Origin: Flavobacterium notoginsengisoli
Lineage (GTDB): Bacteria; Bacteroidota; Bacteroidia; Flavobacteriales; Flavobacteriaceae
Direction of reading: 5' to 3'
Assembly: GCF_014207905.1 (NCBI RefSeq)
Contig: NZ_JACHLB010000003.1
Span: 248,001 to 312,000, forward strand
Length of the DNA stretch: 64,000 nucleotides
The position numbers and the translations under genes are program-made. Below are positions 8,114-16,635 of this stretch, piece after piece. Under the pieces are notes generated by a model, which was not told the DNA's origin, did no database searches, and saw nothing but the letters and a program-made list of their open reading frames with translations. Numbering within the stretch: position 1 is the stretch's first letter; each line of letters starts with the position of its first letter.

Positions 8114-8926
8114 ATGGATTCAATATTCAATCTAAAAGGAAAAATTGCACTGATTACTGGAGGTGCTGGCGTATTGGGAAGCAATTTTGCCAATGTTTTA
8201 GCCAAGCAAGGCGTTATTGTCGGAATCGTTTCGCAATCTCTTGAAAAAGCTGAAAATACAGTAAAAACAATCGAAGCAAATGGCGGACAAGGTTTTGCAG
8301 TTCAGGCGAATGTTTTAAACAAAGAAGAAATCGAAAAAGTTAGAGATTTTATTGTTGAAAAATACGGTCGTTTGGACATTTTGATCAACGGTGCTGGCGG
8401 AAATATGCCAGGAGCAACTATTCAGCCAGACCAAGCGATTTACGATATGAAAAGTGATGATTTACAGAAAGTAATCGACTTAAATATTATCGGAACAATG
8501 CTTCCTTCTCAAGTTTTTGCTGAGCTTTTTGCAAAACAGAAATCAGGAAACATTATCAACATTTCATCAGCTTCAGCTCAGAGACCTTTAACGAGAGTAG
8601 TTGGTTACTCAGCTTCAAAAGCGGCAATTGACAATTTCACACAATGGATGGCGGTTGAATTGGCTTCTAAATACGGAGAAGGCATTCGTGTAAATGCAAT
8701 TTCTCCAGGATTTTTTATCGGAGAGCAAAATCGTGCTTTATTGCTAACTCCAGAAGGAAAATTAACTCCAAGAGGAGAAAAAATTATCGATCATACACCA
8801 ATGGGTAGATTTGGTTCGCCAGAAGATATAGACGGTGCGCTTTTATTTTTATGTAGCGATATGTCAAAATTTGTAACTGGAATAACATTGAAAGTTGACG
8901 GCGGATTTGCAGCAACAAGTATTTAA
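8114..8926 (+). CDS. SDR-family D-mannonate oxidoreductase (fructuronate reductase)
   Basis: This 270-residue short-chain dehydrogenase has the NAD(P)-binding TGGAGVLG at about residues 16-23, NGAGG near 93, catalytic Ser in ISSASAQ near 155, and YSASK near 167-171. An extended loop (NMPGATIQPDQAIYDM) after NGAGG is typical of the SDR type of D-mannonate oxidoreductase. It would interconvert fructuronate and mannonate. The gene directly downstream encodes mannonate dehydratase, which strongly supports this substrate. It is an SDR and not the long-chain UxuB of E. coli, so I give no symbol. Confidence 0.85.
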   Translation: MDSIFNLKGKIALITGGAGVLGSNFANVLAKQGVIVGIVSQSLEKAENTVKTIEANGGQGFAVQANVLNKEEIEKVRDFIVEKYGRLDILINGAGGNMPGATIQPDQAIYDMKSDDLQKVIDLNIIGTMLPSQVFAELFAKQKSGNIINISSASAQRPLTRVVGYSASKAAIDNFTQWMAVELASKYGEGIRVNAISPGFFIGEQNRALLLTPEGKLTPRGEKIIDHTPMGRFGSPEDIDGALLFLCSDMSKFVTGITLKVDGGFAATSI

Positions 8927-8936
8927 TATTTCCGGC

Positions 8937-9027
8937 TCCTGCAAGGTTTTCCAAACTTTGTAGGTCTGAATAATTTAGAATAAAAACTTTAAAAACAAAC
9001 CTACAAGGTTCTGGAAACCTTGCAGGA
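8937..9027. repeat. inverted repeat, 'cctgcaaggtttcc' family
   Basis: Arms of 29 bases (8937-8965 and 8999-9027) pair imperfectly: one carries TCCTGCAAGG and TTGTAGGT, the other their complements. The element fills most of the 118-base gap between the SDR gene and uxuA. Confidence 0.7.
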
Positions 9028-9044
9028 ACTAAAATCATAAAAAA

Positions 9045-10229
9045 ATGGAACAAACATTAAGATGGTTCGGACCAAATGATCCTGTTTCTTTACAAGATAT
9101 TAAACAAACTGGAGCAACCGGAATTGTGACGGCTTTGCACCATATTCCAAACGGACAAGTTTGGAGCATTGACGAAATCATTAAGCGTAAAGTTGAAATC
9201 GAACACGAAGATGGCGATCCTAAAAAAGGTGCATCTGGTTTAACTTGGTCTGTTGTAGAGAGTATTCCGGTTCACGAAGACATTAAAAAACAGACTGGAA
9301 ATTATCTAGAATATATTGAAAACTATAAAGAAAGTATTCGCAATCTGGCTTTGTGCGGTATTAAATGTGTTTGCTATAATTTCATGCCTGTTTTAGATTG
9401 GTCTAGAACAGATTTATCTTTTACGGTTGAAGATGGTTCTAAAGCCTTACGTTTTGATATTAATGCATTTGCCGCTTTTGAATTGTATATTTTAAAGAGA
9501 CCTGGTGCTGAAAACGAATATTCTGAAGAGCAAAAACAAAAAGCCAAAACCTATTTTGAAGCCATGACTGCTGATGATAAAGTAAAATTGCAGCAAAACA
9601 TTCTGGCTGGACTTCCAGGAGCTGAAGAAGCTTATTCTGTTGAAGATTTCTTAGTTACTTTAAGCGCTTATAATCATATTGACAGACAAGCTTTAAAGAA
9701 TAATCTTTTTCATTTTCTAAAAGAAATTATTCCTGTTGCTGAAAGTAAAGGTGTTCTAATGGCTATTCACCCAGACGATCCTCCTTACCCAATTTTAGGC
9801 TTGCCAAGAGTTGTAAGTACTGAAGAAGATTTGATCGAATTAATGAATGCCGCTCCTTCTCCATCAAACGGATTTACAATGTGTACTGGTTCTTATGGAG
9901 TGAGAGCAGATAATGATTTACCAGGAATTGTAAGACGCCATGGCGATAAAATGAATTTCATTCACTTAAGAAGTACACAACGCGACGAAGAAGGAAGTTT
10001 CTACGAAGCCAATCATCTTGAAGGTGACGTTGATATGTACGAAGTTGTAAAAGCAATTTTGGAAGTTGAGAAAAGAAACAACAGCAAATTACCGATGCGT
10101 CCTGACCACGGGCATCAAATGCTGGATGATTTAAAGAAAAAAACAAATCCAGGTTATTCTGCAATTGGCCGTTTAAGAGGTTTGGCAGAACTACGCGGAC
10201 TTGAAATAGGGATTAAACGATCTTTATAA
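9045..10229 (+). CDS. uxuA: mannonate dehydratase
   Basis: The product (394 residues, the usual family length) dehydrates D-mannonate to 2-keto-3-deoxygluconate. The start [19 protein letters not shown] is the family signature, followed by [20 protein letters not shown] near residue 105, the metal and substrate residues in AIHPDDPP near 245, [13 protein letters not shown] near 285, FIHLRS near 308, and MRPDHGHQM near 350. It follows the SDR that supplies mannonate and belongs with eda in one pathway. Uronate isomerase (uxaC) is not in the window, so free glucuronate or galacturonate must be isomerised by an enzyme encoded elsewhere. Confidence 0.95.
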   Translation: MEQTLRWFGPNDPVSLQDIKQTGATGIVTALHHIPNGQVWSIDEIIKRKVEIEHEDGDPKKGASGLTWSVVESIPVHEDIKKQTGNYLEYIENYKESIRNLALCGIKCVCYNFMPVLDWSRTDLSFTVEDGSKALRFDINAFAAFELYILKRPGAENEYSEEQKQKAKTYFEAMTADDKVKLQQNILAGLPGAEEAYSVEDFLVTLSAYNHIDRQALKNNLFHFLKEIIPVAESKGVLMAIHPDDPPYPILGLPRVVSTEEDLIELMNAAPSPSNGFTMCTGSYGVRADNDLPGIVRRHGDKMNFIHLRSTQRDEEGSFYEANHLEGDVDMYEVVKAILEVEKRNNSKLPMRPDHGHQMLDDLKKKTNPGYSAIGRLRGLAELRGLEIGIKRSL

Positions 10230-10233
10230 TTGT

Positions 10234-10425
10234 TTTGCCACGAAGGCGCTAAGACAAAAGTTTTTTAAGCCACAGATTAAAGGATTAAAACGATTTTGTC
10301 TCACGCAGATTTGGCTGATTTTAGCAGATTTTATTATAAAAAATCTGCGTGTATCTGCTTATATCATTTAAAATCTGCGTGAAATGAAAAAGAAAAACTT
10401 TGTGCCTTAGCGACTTAGTGGCAAA
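10234..10425. repeat. nested foldback repeat
   Basis: The outer arms are TTTGCCACGAAGGCGCTAAG at 10,234-10,253 and its rough complement ending TTAGTGGCAAA at about 10,425. The inner part holds CACGCAGATT and its complement AATCTGCGTG in several copies (about 10,302-10,383). The inner phrases are shared with the large repeat at 43,396-43,585. No gene is seen in this gap. Confidence 0.7.
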
Positions 10426-10467
10426 TCTAATACATAAAAAACTAACTAACCACAAATCACAAAAACC

Positions 10468-12096
10468 ATGATTCGCCAAGCCATCATTCTCTCCTGTGGC
10501 TTATTTATGAATACCATATTGGCGCAGGACTTACCTAAAATTATTACTTCAAAAACAGACTATCTTCCCGATTTTAGTTATGCGGGATATCATTTCGGCG
10601 AAAGCCAGATTCCAGAAGCTAACGGAAAAATCATAAACGCCGTGGATTTTGGTGTAAAAGCCAATGATGAATTAGATGATTCTAAAGCGCTATTAAAAGC
10701 CTTTAAAGCTGCCAATGCAGTTGAAGGAAATGTCATTTTGCAATTACCCGCAGGAAAAATTATTCTTAGTGATATTCTCTATATCGAAAGAAGCAATTTT
10801 GTACTTCGTGGCGCTGGTTCTGCTCAAAACGGAACTGAAATCTACTGTCCAAGACCAATGATATATCTTAAAGATCCTGAAGTTTTGGCAGAATTACGAG
10901 AATATTTAACCACTTTCGACAAAAGACAACGAGAAGCAGAAAACAATATTGATCTTCCTTTTTCGCAATATGCTTGGTCAGGAGGTTTTATCTGGACACA
11001 AGTTCCGGGCGAACGTGTAAAATCGTATTTGGATAAATATGAACCAGAATCTAGTCCGCTGGCAAAAGTTAGTTCTGGAAAAATGGGCGAAAATATTATC
11101 AACGTTTCAGATGTAAAAGGCTTGAAAGTTGGCGATGTAGTAGAATTGCAACTTTTCAATAAAGACGGTGAAAATGGCGAAATCATCAAAGATTTATATC
11201 AAGGTGCTTCTGTTAGACCTGGTTCACATCATTGGAAATTTCCAAAACTCCCAATCGTAAGACAGCAAGTTGAAATCGTTAAAATTTCAGGTTCAAAAAT
11301 TACTTTAAAAACGCCATTGACCATTTCAATCAAACCAAATTATCAGGCGCAATTGGTAGAATGGAAACATTTAAATGAAGTTGGCATCGAACATCTTCGT
11401 TTTACTTTTCCTGACATTCCAAGAGTTGCACACCATGTCGAGCCCGGAAATAACGGGATTTTCTTAACTCGTTTGTTTAATAGTTGGGTTAAAGATGTAA
11501 AAATCACTAATGCCGACAGCGGAATTCTAGCTGAAGAAGTTGCCAATGTAACTATTCAAGATATTACAACTGACGGACCTCATTTAGCACATTATACCGT
11601 AACTTTGGGCGGTGTTCATAATGTTTTGGTTAAGAATCTAAAAATCTACAATTCGGCTGTTCATCCGTTGAGTTTCAATACTTTTTCAACCAAAAATGTA
11701 TATCAGGATTGTGAGATTTTCGCAGATCCGCTTTTAGACCAGCATTCGGGCGCGAATCATCAAAATTTATTTGATAATGTTACCGTTCATATTACTCCAG
11801 ATAAAAATAACAGTTACTTGATATTTGGCGGCGGCGGTGCAGATTATTGGAAACCATCTCACGGACCTTTCAGTACTTTTTGGAATTTAAATGTGCAAGT
11901 CAAAAATCCAGATGCATTAAAACCTGTTTTACTGTACGGAATGAAAGACGGTGCTATGGCAAGGATTGTTGGTGTCCATGGAAATACTAAATTTGAAATT
12001 AAATATGATGTTGATCCGTATATTGAGTTTTTGAATACACCGATAAAAAAAATTCCGTCACTATATGATTATCAATTACAAAGACGCTTAAAATAA
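10468..12096 (+). CDS. secreted right-handed beta-helix protein, candidate polysaccharide lyase
   Basis: The product (542 residues) has a signal peptide (cut near ILAQ) and a parallel beta-helix of the pectate-lyase-3 type. The helix starts at INAVDFGVKANDELDDSKAL (about residues 55-75) and FVLRGAGSAQNGT (about 112-125). Later coils carry repeated V/I-x-D/N turns (VKDVKITNADSGI, VTIQDITTDGPHLAHY, VLVKNLKIYNSAVHPLSF). Candidate active-site residues sit in DQHSGANHQN near 430 and in RVAHHVEPG near 320, but I cannot assign catalysis. I do not recognise an established polysaccharide lyase or GH family. Its place between uronate-catabolism genes and a SusCD locus suggests it cuts or binds a uronic-acid polysaccharide. 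Confidence 0.7.
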   Translation: MIRQAIILSCGLFMNTILAQDLPKIITSKTDYLPDFSYAGYHFGESQIPEANGKIINAVDFGVKANDELDDSKALLKAFKAANAVEGNVILQLPAGKIILSDILYIERSNFVLRGAGSAQNGTEIYCPRPMIYLKDPEVLAELREYLTTFDKRQREAENNIDLPFSQYAWSGGFIWTQVPGERVKSYLDKYEPESSPLAKVSSGKMGENIINVSDVKGLKVGDVVELQLFNKDGENGEIIKDLYQGASVRPGSHHWKFPKLPIVRQQVEIVKISGSKITLKTPLTISIKPNYQAQLVEWKHLNEVGIEHLRFTFPDIPRVAHHVEPGNNGIFLTRLFNSWVKDVKITNADSGILAEEVANVTIQDITTDGPHLAHYTVTLGGVHNVLVKNLKIYNSAVHPLSFNTFSTKNVYQDCEIFADPLLDQHSGANHQNLFDNVTVHITPDKNNSYLIFGGGGADYWKPSHGPFSTFWNLNVQVKNPDALKPVLLYGMKDGAMARIVGVHGNTKFEIKYDVDPYIEFLNTPIKKIPSLYDYQLQRRLK

Positions 12097-12104
12097 GTTA
12101 AAAC

Positions 12105-12168
12105 TGCCACAAAGGCTCAAAGACACAAAGCAATTAAAAAAACTTAGTGTCTTAGCGTCTTTGTGGCA
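12105..12168. repeat. inverted repeat, 'tgccacaaag' family
   Basis: TGCCACAAAGGCTCAAAG at 12,105 pairs imperfectly with a downstream copy ending CTTTGTGGCA at 12,168. This gives a stem of about 25 bases in the 87-base gap before the sensor gene. It is related to the elements at 5,565 and 10,234. Confidence 0.65.
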
Positions 12169-12183
12169 AAAAAATCAAACGCT

Positions 12184-13962
12184 ATGAAATTCAAAATAGC
12201 TCTTATATTATTTGTATTTGTTTTCGGAAACCTATTTTCCCAAAATAAATATCGTCTTAAAAATTTCTCCACAACCGACGGACTTTCGCAAAGTTCAGTC
12301 ATTGCTATACATCAGGATAAATTTGGACAAATGTGGTTTGGAACGCGCGATGGTTTAAACAAATACGACGGAAGCCGATTTACCATTTTTAGAAATGATG
12401 TTAATGATAAATTTTCTATTAGCAACAATGATATTTTGGCAATTGAAGAAGACAATTCGGGAAAAATCTGGGTTGGAACTTACAATGGATTAAACTGCTA
12501 TAATCCGATTTCAAATCGTTTTACACGATATCTGCATACCAAAGCCAATCATACAATTAGCAATAATGCTGTTTGGAGCATTCGAGAAATTGGAGGCGAA
12601 ATGTGGTTTGGAACATCAAAAGGATTAACCATTTTCAATAAAAAATCAGGATTATTTACTTCTGTTTTTCATTCAGATGATGATGCTTCTACTCTTCCGA
12701 GTAATAATATTCTGAGTATTTTAAGAACCAAAAAAGGGGAAATATGGATTGGAACTACCAAAGGTTTATGTCAGTTAATCAGTAGAAAAAATGGAAAATT
12801 ATCCTTTAAAAATTTTCCTTTAAATACTACCGATCTATTAAATGTCCAGTCGGTTATTGAAGACAAAGAAGGTAATTTATGGATCGGAACAAAAAATAAA
12901 GGCCTTCTAAAATTTGATCAAAAAGAGAAATCATTTGTCACATTTTTATCAAATGAAAAATATAGCGAAATCAATACCGATATTCGATCTTTAATAATTG
13001 ACAAACAAGGTTCTTTATGGGTTGGTTCTTATGACGGAATTTATATTTTAGGGCAAGATAAAAGTCTTCAAAAAATAAACAATAGCAACAATAGCAACGG
13101 AATTGATAAGGTGAAGTCTATTTTTATGGATAAAAAAGGCTCTATCTGGATTGGCTGTTATTATAAAGGGGTAAATCTTTGGGATATTTCTAATGTCAAT
13201 TTTTCCAATTACAATCAAACCTCAAAAAAAATTCCAATGAGTTTTGATGTTGTAAGTTCCATTATTTCAGATCAAAATGATAATATTTACTTTGGAACCG
13301 AAGGTGGAGGAATTACCATTTACAATAAAAAATCCGAAGCTGTAAGTTACATCAACAGCAAAACGGGACAAACTCATAAAAATGATATCAAAGCCATGTC
13401 TTTATCAGAGGATCATATTTTATGGATTGGAACTTTCTCTAAAGGATTATCGGCATATAATACCATTTCTAAAAGAATTGAAGACAACAGAATTGCACCA
13501 GATTTAACCGATTTATTAAAAGAGAGCGGTGTTTATTCGCTTAAAGCGGAAAACAAAATCTTATGGATTGGAACTTTTGGCAAAGGTTTAATTCGTTATA
13601 ATACATCAGACAAAACTTTTCAAATTATTGGAAATGACATTTCTAAACCTACTTTTCTAACTAATAATATGGTTCGAAGTATTTTGATTGACAAACAAAA
13701 TTCAATTTGGCTTGGAACACAAAATGGTTTAAATCGTATTTCGCTTCAAAATTTTAATCCTAAGAAATATAAAATACAGCATTTCTTTTACGATCATTCG
13801 GCTTTATCAGGCGATGATATTTTGACTTTATTTGAAGATTCTCAAAATAAAATCTGGGTCGGAACAAAAGCAAGAGTTTATATTATTTTGATGGAAAAAA
13901 ATTCAATCAAACTAGTCTTAAAGTTGGAAATACCGTTATCACTTCTATTCACTCCATTTTAG
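12184..13962 (+). CDS. hybrid two-component sensor, N-terminal fragment (frameshifted)
   Basis: This fragment encodes the signal peptide (MKFKIALILFVFVFG, cut near LFSQ) and most of the periplasmic double beta-propeller of a hybrid two-component system (HTCS). Repeated blades end in the pattern W-[IV]-G-T (MWFGTRDGL, IWVGTYNGL, MWFGTSKGL, IWIGTTKGL, LWIGT). HTCS sensors regulate SusCD loci after binding a released oligosaccharide in this domain. The frame departs from the family at about 13,870 and ends in a nonsense tail at 13,962. One base earlier the correct frame continues (LYYFDGKKFNQ) into the next ORF. I chose the ATG at 12,184 because it starts the signal peptide. Adjacent susC is the likely target. 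Confidence 0.85.
   Translation: MKFKIALILFVFVFGNLFSQNKYRLKNFSTTDGLSQSSVIAIHQDKFGQMWFGTRDGLNKYDGSRFTIFRNDVNDKFSISNNDILAIEEDNSGKIWVGTYNGLNCYNPISNRFTRYLHTKANHTISNNAVWSIREIGGEMWFGTSKGLTIFNKKSGLFTSVFHSDDDASTLPSNNILSILRTKKGEIWIGTTKGLCQLISRKNGKLSFKNFPLNTTDLLNVQSVIEDKEGNLWIGTKNKGLLKFDQKEKSFVTFLSNEKYSEINTDIRSLIIDKQGSLWVGSYDGIYILGQDKSLQKINNSNNSNGIDKVKSIFMDKKGSIWIGCYYKGVNLWDISNVNFSNYNQTSKKIPMSFDVVSSIISDQNDNIYFGTEGGGITIYNKKSEAVSYINSKTGQTHKNDIKAMSLSEDHILWIGTFSKGLSAYNTISKRIEDNRIAPDLTDLLKESGVYSLKAENKILWIGTFGKGLIRYNTSDKTFQIIGNDISKPTFLTNNMVRSILIDKQNSIWLGTQNGLNRISLQNFNPKKYKIQHFFYDHSALSGDDILTLFEDSQNKIWVGTKARVYIILMEKNSIKLVLKLEIPLSLLFTPF
13861..13880 (+). other. one-base frameshift site in the HTCS gene
   Basis: The N-terminal frame reads IWVGTK up to about 13,869. 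The C-terminal frame, read back from 13,980, stays open and gives a sensible family sequence (LYYFDGKKFNQ, then SLKVGNTVITSIHSILEDD). Adding one base near 13,870, next to AAAAG, joins both frames into a normal HTCS. It is either a real mutation or an error in the sequence. Confidence 0.8.
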
Positions 13963-13979
13963 AAGACGACTCCAAAAAC

Positions 13980-16277
13980 TTGTGGATAAGCACCAATCAG
14001 GGAATTATAAAATACAATCAATCTAAAAAATCTATTGTTATTTACGATCAAAAAGATGGTTTGGCAAGTAATGAATTCAATGATAATTCGGCTTTAAAGT
14101 TAAACTCAAATCAGTTTTACTTTGGAAGTCCATCGGGAGCTACATTTTTTGATGCTTCAAAAATTTCTTTAAATAGTTATGCTCCGCAGGTTTTAATAAC
14201 CGATTTAAAAATCAAAAACGAAATAATCAATGCGCATGACAAAGATGTGATTTTAGAACAAAGTATCGGTTTTACCAACACGATTACTTTAGATTATGAT
14301 AAGGCAAACTTCTCGATAAACTTTGCAATTCCAAACTACATTCGATCAAAAAATAACCAATATAGCTATCGTTTGGTTGGTTTAGAAAACAACTGGACTA
14401 CAACCAAAAATAGCGAAGCTAATTTTGCGATTCAGAATCCAGGAACCTATACTTTTGAAGTTCGGGGCGCCAATAATGATGGAGTTTGGAATAAAAATCC
14501 GACGACATTAACCGTAATTGTAAATCCGGCTCCATGGCGCAGCATCTGGGCGTTTTTGTTGTATGGAATTGTAATTGGATTAGGTTTATATGGCTTGATT
14601 TGGATTATGAAATCGAAAGCCAGATTGAAACAAAAACTGGAATTAGAGTATTTGGAAACGCAGCGAATCGAAGAAAACAACAAATTAAAGTTGGATTTCT
14701 TTACCAATATTTCGCATGAATTCAGAACGCCATTGACTTTGATTTTAGGTCCGTTACAGCAAATTCTAGCCGATTATAATGGAACAAATGAAATGTACAA
14801 AAAGCTTTTGGTTATTGAAGGAAGTGCCAATCATCTTCTGAGTTTGATTAACCGTTTAATGGATTTTAGAAAATTGGAAAATCATCAAGTTTCGTTGGAA
14901 TCAGCAAATGGCAATATTGTCAAGTTTACGCGAGAAATTTATTTATCATTTATTGAATATGCCAAAGACGGCGGTTACGACTATACATTTGAAACTTCCG
15001 ATGAAGAAATTTTGGTTTATTACGACCGTTACAAACTCGAACGTGTTTTTTATAATCTGATTTCAAATGCTTTTAGATACACTCCAAAAGGCGGTTCAAT
15101 AAATATTAAAATCAATCACGATCAGCAAAATCTTTTTATCGAAGTTGAAGATTCTGGTGTTGGAATTTCGGAAGAGCATATTGATAAAATTTTTGATTTA
15201 TTTTTCGAAGTTCCAACACACAATCAAGTTCAGAAAAATTATAACAAAGGAACTGGAATTGGACTTTCAATAGTAAAAAACATTGTTGAACTTCACAAAG
15301 GAAAAATTGATGTTACAAATAAAACTACTGGCGGTGTTATTTTTAAAGTGACTTTACCGCTTGGACGCGAACATCTTTTAGACAGCGAAATTATTCCTGA
15401 TTTTAAAATCAGTGATGATATTGCACAATATTCTGCACAATTAGAACCTTCGGAAATTATTGAAAATGAAGACATCGAAGATTTAATTGTAAACGAAGAA
15501 AAACAAACCATTTTATTGGTTGAAGATCATAAAGTCTTGAGAAAATTCATGAAGAATCTTCTCAAAAAAGATTACAATATTATCGAAGCCGAAAATGGCA
15601 AAATTGCTTTAGAAAAAGCATTAAAATTTGTTCCGAATCTAATTATCAGCGATGTTATTATGCCGGAAATGGTTGGAACGGAACTTTGTTCTAAAATAAA
15701 AGAGAACATCAAAACCAGTCACATTCCAGTTATTTTACTGACTTCTCGATCTTCATTGGTTTATAAATTTGAAGGATTAGAAAGCGGTGCAGACGATTAT
15801 ATCAGTAAACCATTTAATTTAATGGAATTTAGACTTCGTGTAAAAAACCTTTTAAACACGACCGAACGTTTAAAAATCAAATTTTCGAGCGAAGACAGTT
15901 TTATTCCATCAGAAATTACGGTTTCTTCTTTGGACGAAGAATTGTTGAAAAAAGCTTTTAAAATAGTTGAAGAAAACATTTCGAACGAACAATTTGATAT
16001 TCCGTTTTTCTGTTCCGAATTAGGTGTAAGCCGAACGATGTTGTTTTTAAAAATTAAAGCTTGGACCAATTGCACGCCGAACGAATTTATTCATGAAATA
16101 AGATTAAAACGTGCTGCTCAATTATTAGAACAAAACAAATTAACCGTTTCCGAAATTAGCTATAAAGTCGGTTTCAACAATCCGAAATACTTTAGTAAAT
16201 GCTTTCAGAAAAAATATGGAGAAACTCCTTCTCAATACGCCGACAAATTTTATAAATCTTCTACAATTAAATTGTAA
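13980..16277 (+). CDS. hybrid two-component sensor, C-terminal fragment
   Basis: This 765-residue piece holds the rest of the HTCS. It has the last propeller blades, a Y_Y_Y domain (about 90-182), one membrane segment (about 188-210), and a histidine kinase dimerisation site SHEFRTPLT with His near 246. The ATPase follows (NLISNAFRYTPKGG, DSGVGIS, GTGIGLS; about 350-462), then a receiver domain (VEDH near 516, phospho-acceptor Asp of ISDVIMPE near 558, Lys of YISKPF). An AraC-type helix-turn-helix (about 665-760) ends it. All catalytic residues look intact, so only the frameshift upstream breaks the protein. The TTG at 13,980 is not a natural start; the frame stays open upstream. Alone, this half would lack the sensor domain. 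Confidence 0.85.
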   Translation: MWISTNQGIIKYNQSKKSIVIYDQKDGLASNEFNDNSALKLNSNQFYFGSPSGATFFDASKISLNSYAPQVLITDLKIKNEIINAHDKDVILEQSIGFTNTITLDYDKANFSINFAIPNYIRSKNNQYSYRLVGLENNWTTTKNSEANFAIQNPGTYTFEVRGANNDGVWNKNPTTLTVIVNPAPWRSIWAFLLYGIVIGLGLYGLIWIMKSKARLKQKLELEYLETQRIEENNKLKLDFFTNISHEFRTPLTLILGPLQQILADYNGTNEMYKKLLVIEGSANHLLSLINRLMDFRKLENHQVSLESANGNIVKFTREIYLSFIEYAKDGGYDYTFETSDEEILVYYDRYKLERVFYNLISNAFRYTPKGGSINIKINHDQQNLFIEVEDSGVGISEEHIDKIFDLFFEVPTHNQVQKNYNKGTGIGLSIVKNIVELHKGKIDVTNKTTGGVIFKVTLPLGREHLLDSEIIPDFKISDDIAQYSAQLEPSEIIENEDIEDLIVNEEKQTILLVEDHKVLRKFMKNLLKKDYNIIEAENGKIALEKALKFVPNLIISDVIMPEMVGTELCSKIKENIKTSHIPVILLTSRSSLVYKFEGLESGADDYISKPFNLMEFRLRVKNLLNTTERLKIKFSSEDSFIPSEITVSSLDEELLKKAFKIVEENISNEQFDIPFFCSELGVSRTMLFLKIKAWTNCTPNEFIHEIRLKRAAQLLEQNKLTVSEISYKVGFNNPKYFSKCFQKKYGETPSQYADKFYKSSTIKL

Positions 16278-16440
16278 AATGTGAGATGTAAAATGTAAAA
16301 TGTGAATTGTGAATTGTGAATTGTGAGATACAACTAATTTTTCACTTTTCACTTTTCACTTTTGGCATCTCACTTTTCACATCTCACTTTTCACATCTCA
16401 CTTTTCACATCTTATTTAAACATTCCGCATTTTTAAAGGC
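16278..16440. repeat. short-phrase repeat cluster between HTCS and susC
   Basis: The first half repeats AAAATGTGAGATGT and GTGAATT units; the second half repeats TTTTCACATCTCAC units, which are the complement of the first. The region can fold back on itself and also looks like a tandem array with a period of about 14-16 bases. No reading frame of note lies here. Confidence 0.7.
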
Positions 16441-16445
16441 TTAAA

Positions 16446-16478
16446 AAAGGGTATCTGTATTTTTAGATACCCTTTTTT
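16446..16478 (+). terminator. intrinsic terminator after the HTCS gene
   Basis: The hairpin AAGGGTATCT / AGATACCCTT with a short AT-rich loop ends in a run of T. It separates the sensor transcript from the susC transcript, so susC must have its own promoter. Confidence 0.8.
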
Positions 16479-16503
16479 GTATTTCTGTTTCTTTTTTGGC
16501 TTC

Positions 16504-16511
16504 TACATTTG
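16504..16511 (+). promoter_or_regulatory. -7 element upstream of the small ORF and susC
   Basis: TACATTTG matches TAnnTTTG exactly. The nearest TTG at a possible -33 position is at 16,477-16,479 with a 24-base spacer, longer than the usual 19-21. A transcript from here would begin within a few bases of the ATG at 16,516. HTCS-controlled promoters often depend on the regulator, which would fit a poor -33 match. Confidence 0.5.
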
Positions 16512-16515
16512 CGAT

Positions 16516-16608
16516 ATGAAAATCAAAAAAACAAACTTCCTATTGCTACAAATTCTATTTGTCATCATCATCATCGGAATGAGTTTATTGCTTTTCTACT
16601 TTATCTAA
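16516..16608 (+). CDS. 30-residue hydrophobic small protein or leader ORF
   Basis: The ORF starts at ATG 16,516 and ends at TAA 16,606-16,608. It encodes MKIKKTNFLLLQ followed by a very hydrophobic run with four Ile in a row and a LLLF stretch, a single predicted membrane helix with a positively charged N-terminus. It begins 5 bases after a perfect -7 element and ends 27 bases before susC, so it lies in the susC leader. It may be a small membrane protein or a translated leader; it could also be chance. No homologue is known to me. Confidence 0.4.
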   Translation: MKIKKTNFLLLQILFVIIIIGMSLLLFYFI

Positions 16609-16635
16609 CTTATTAACCTTAAAACCAAAAAATGA

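Noticed and set aside
13980..13982. TTG at the beginning of the C-terminal HTCS frame as a real translation start
   Set aside because: The same frame stays open upstream to about 13,870 with family-like sequence, so the frame begins inside a broken gene and not at a start codon.
16278..16440. Tandem phrases as a CRISPR-like array
   Set aside because: There are no unique spacers between units; units run directly together and occur as complementary halves. No cas gene is near.
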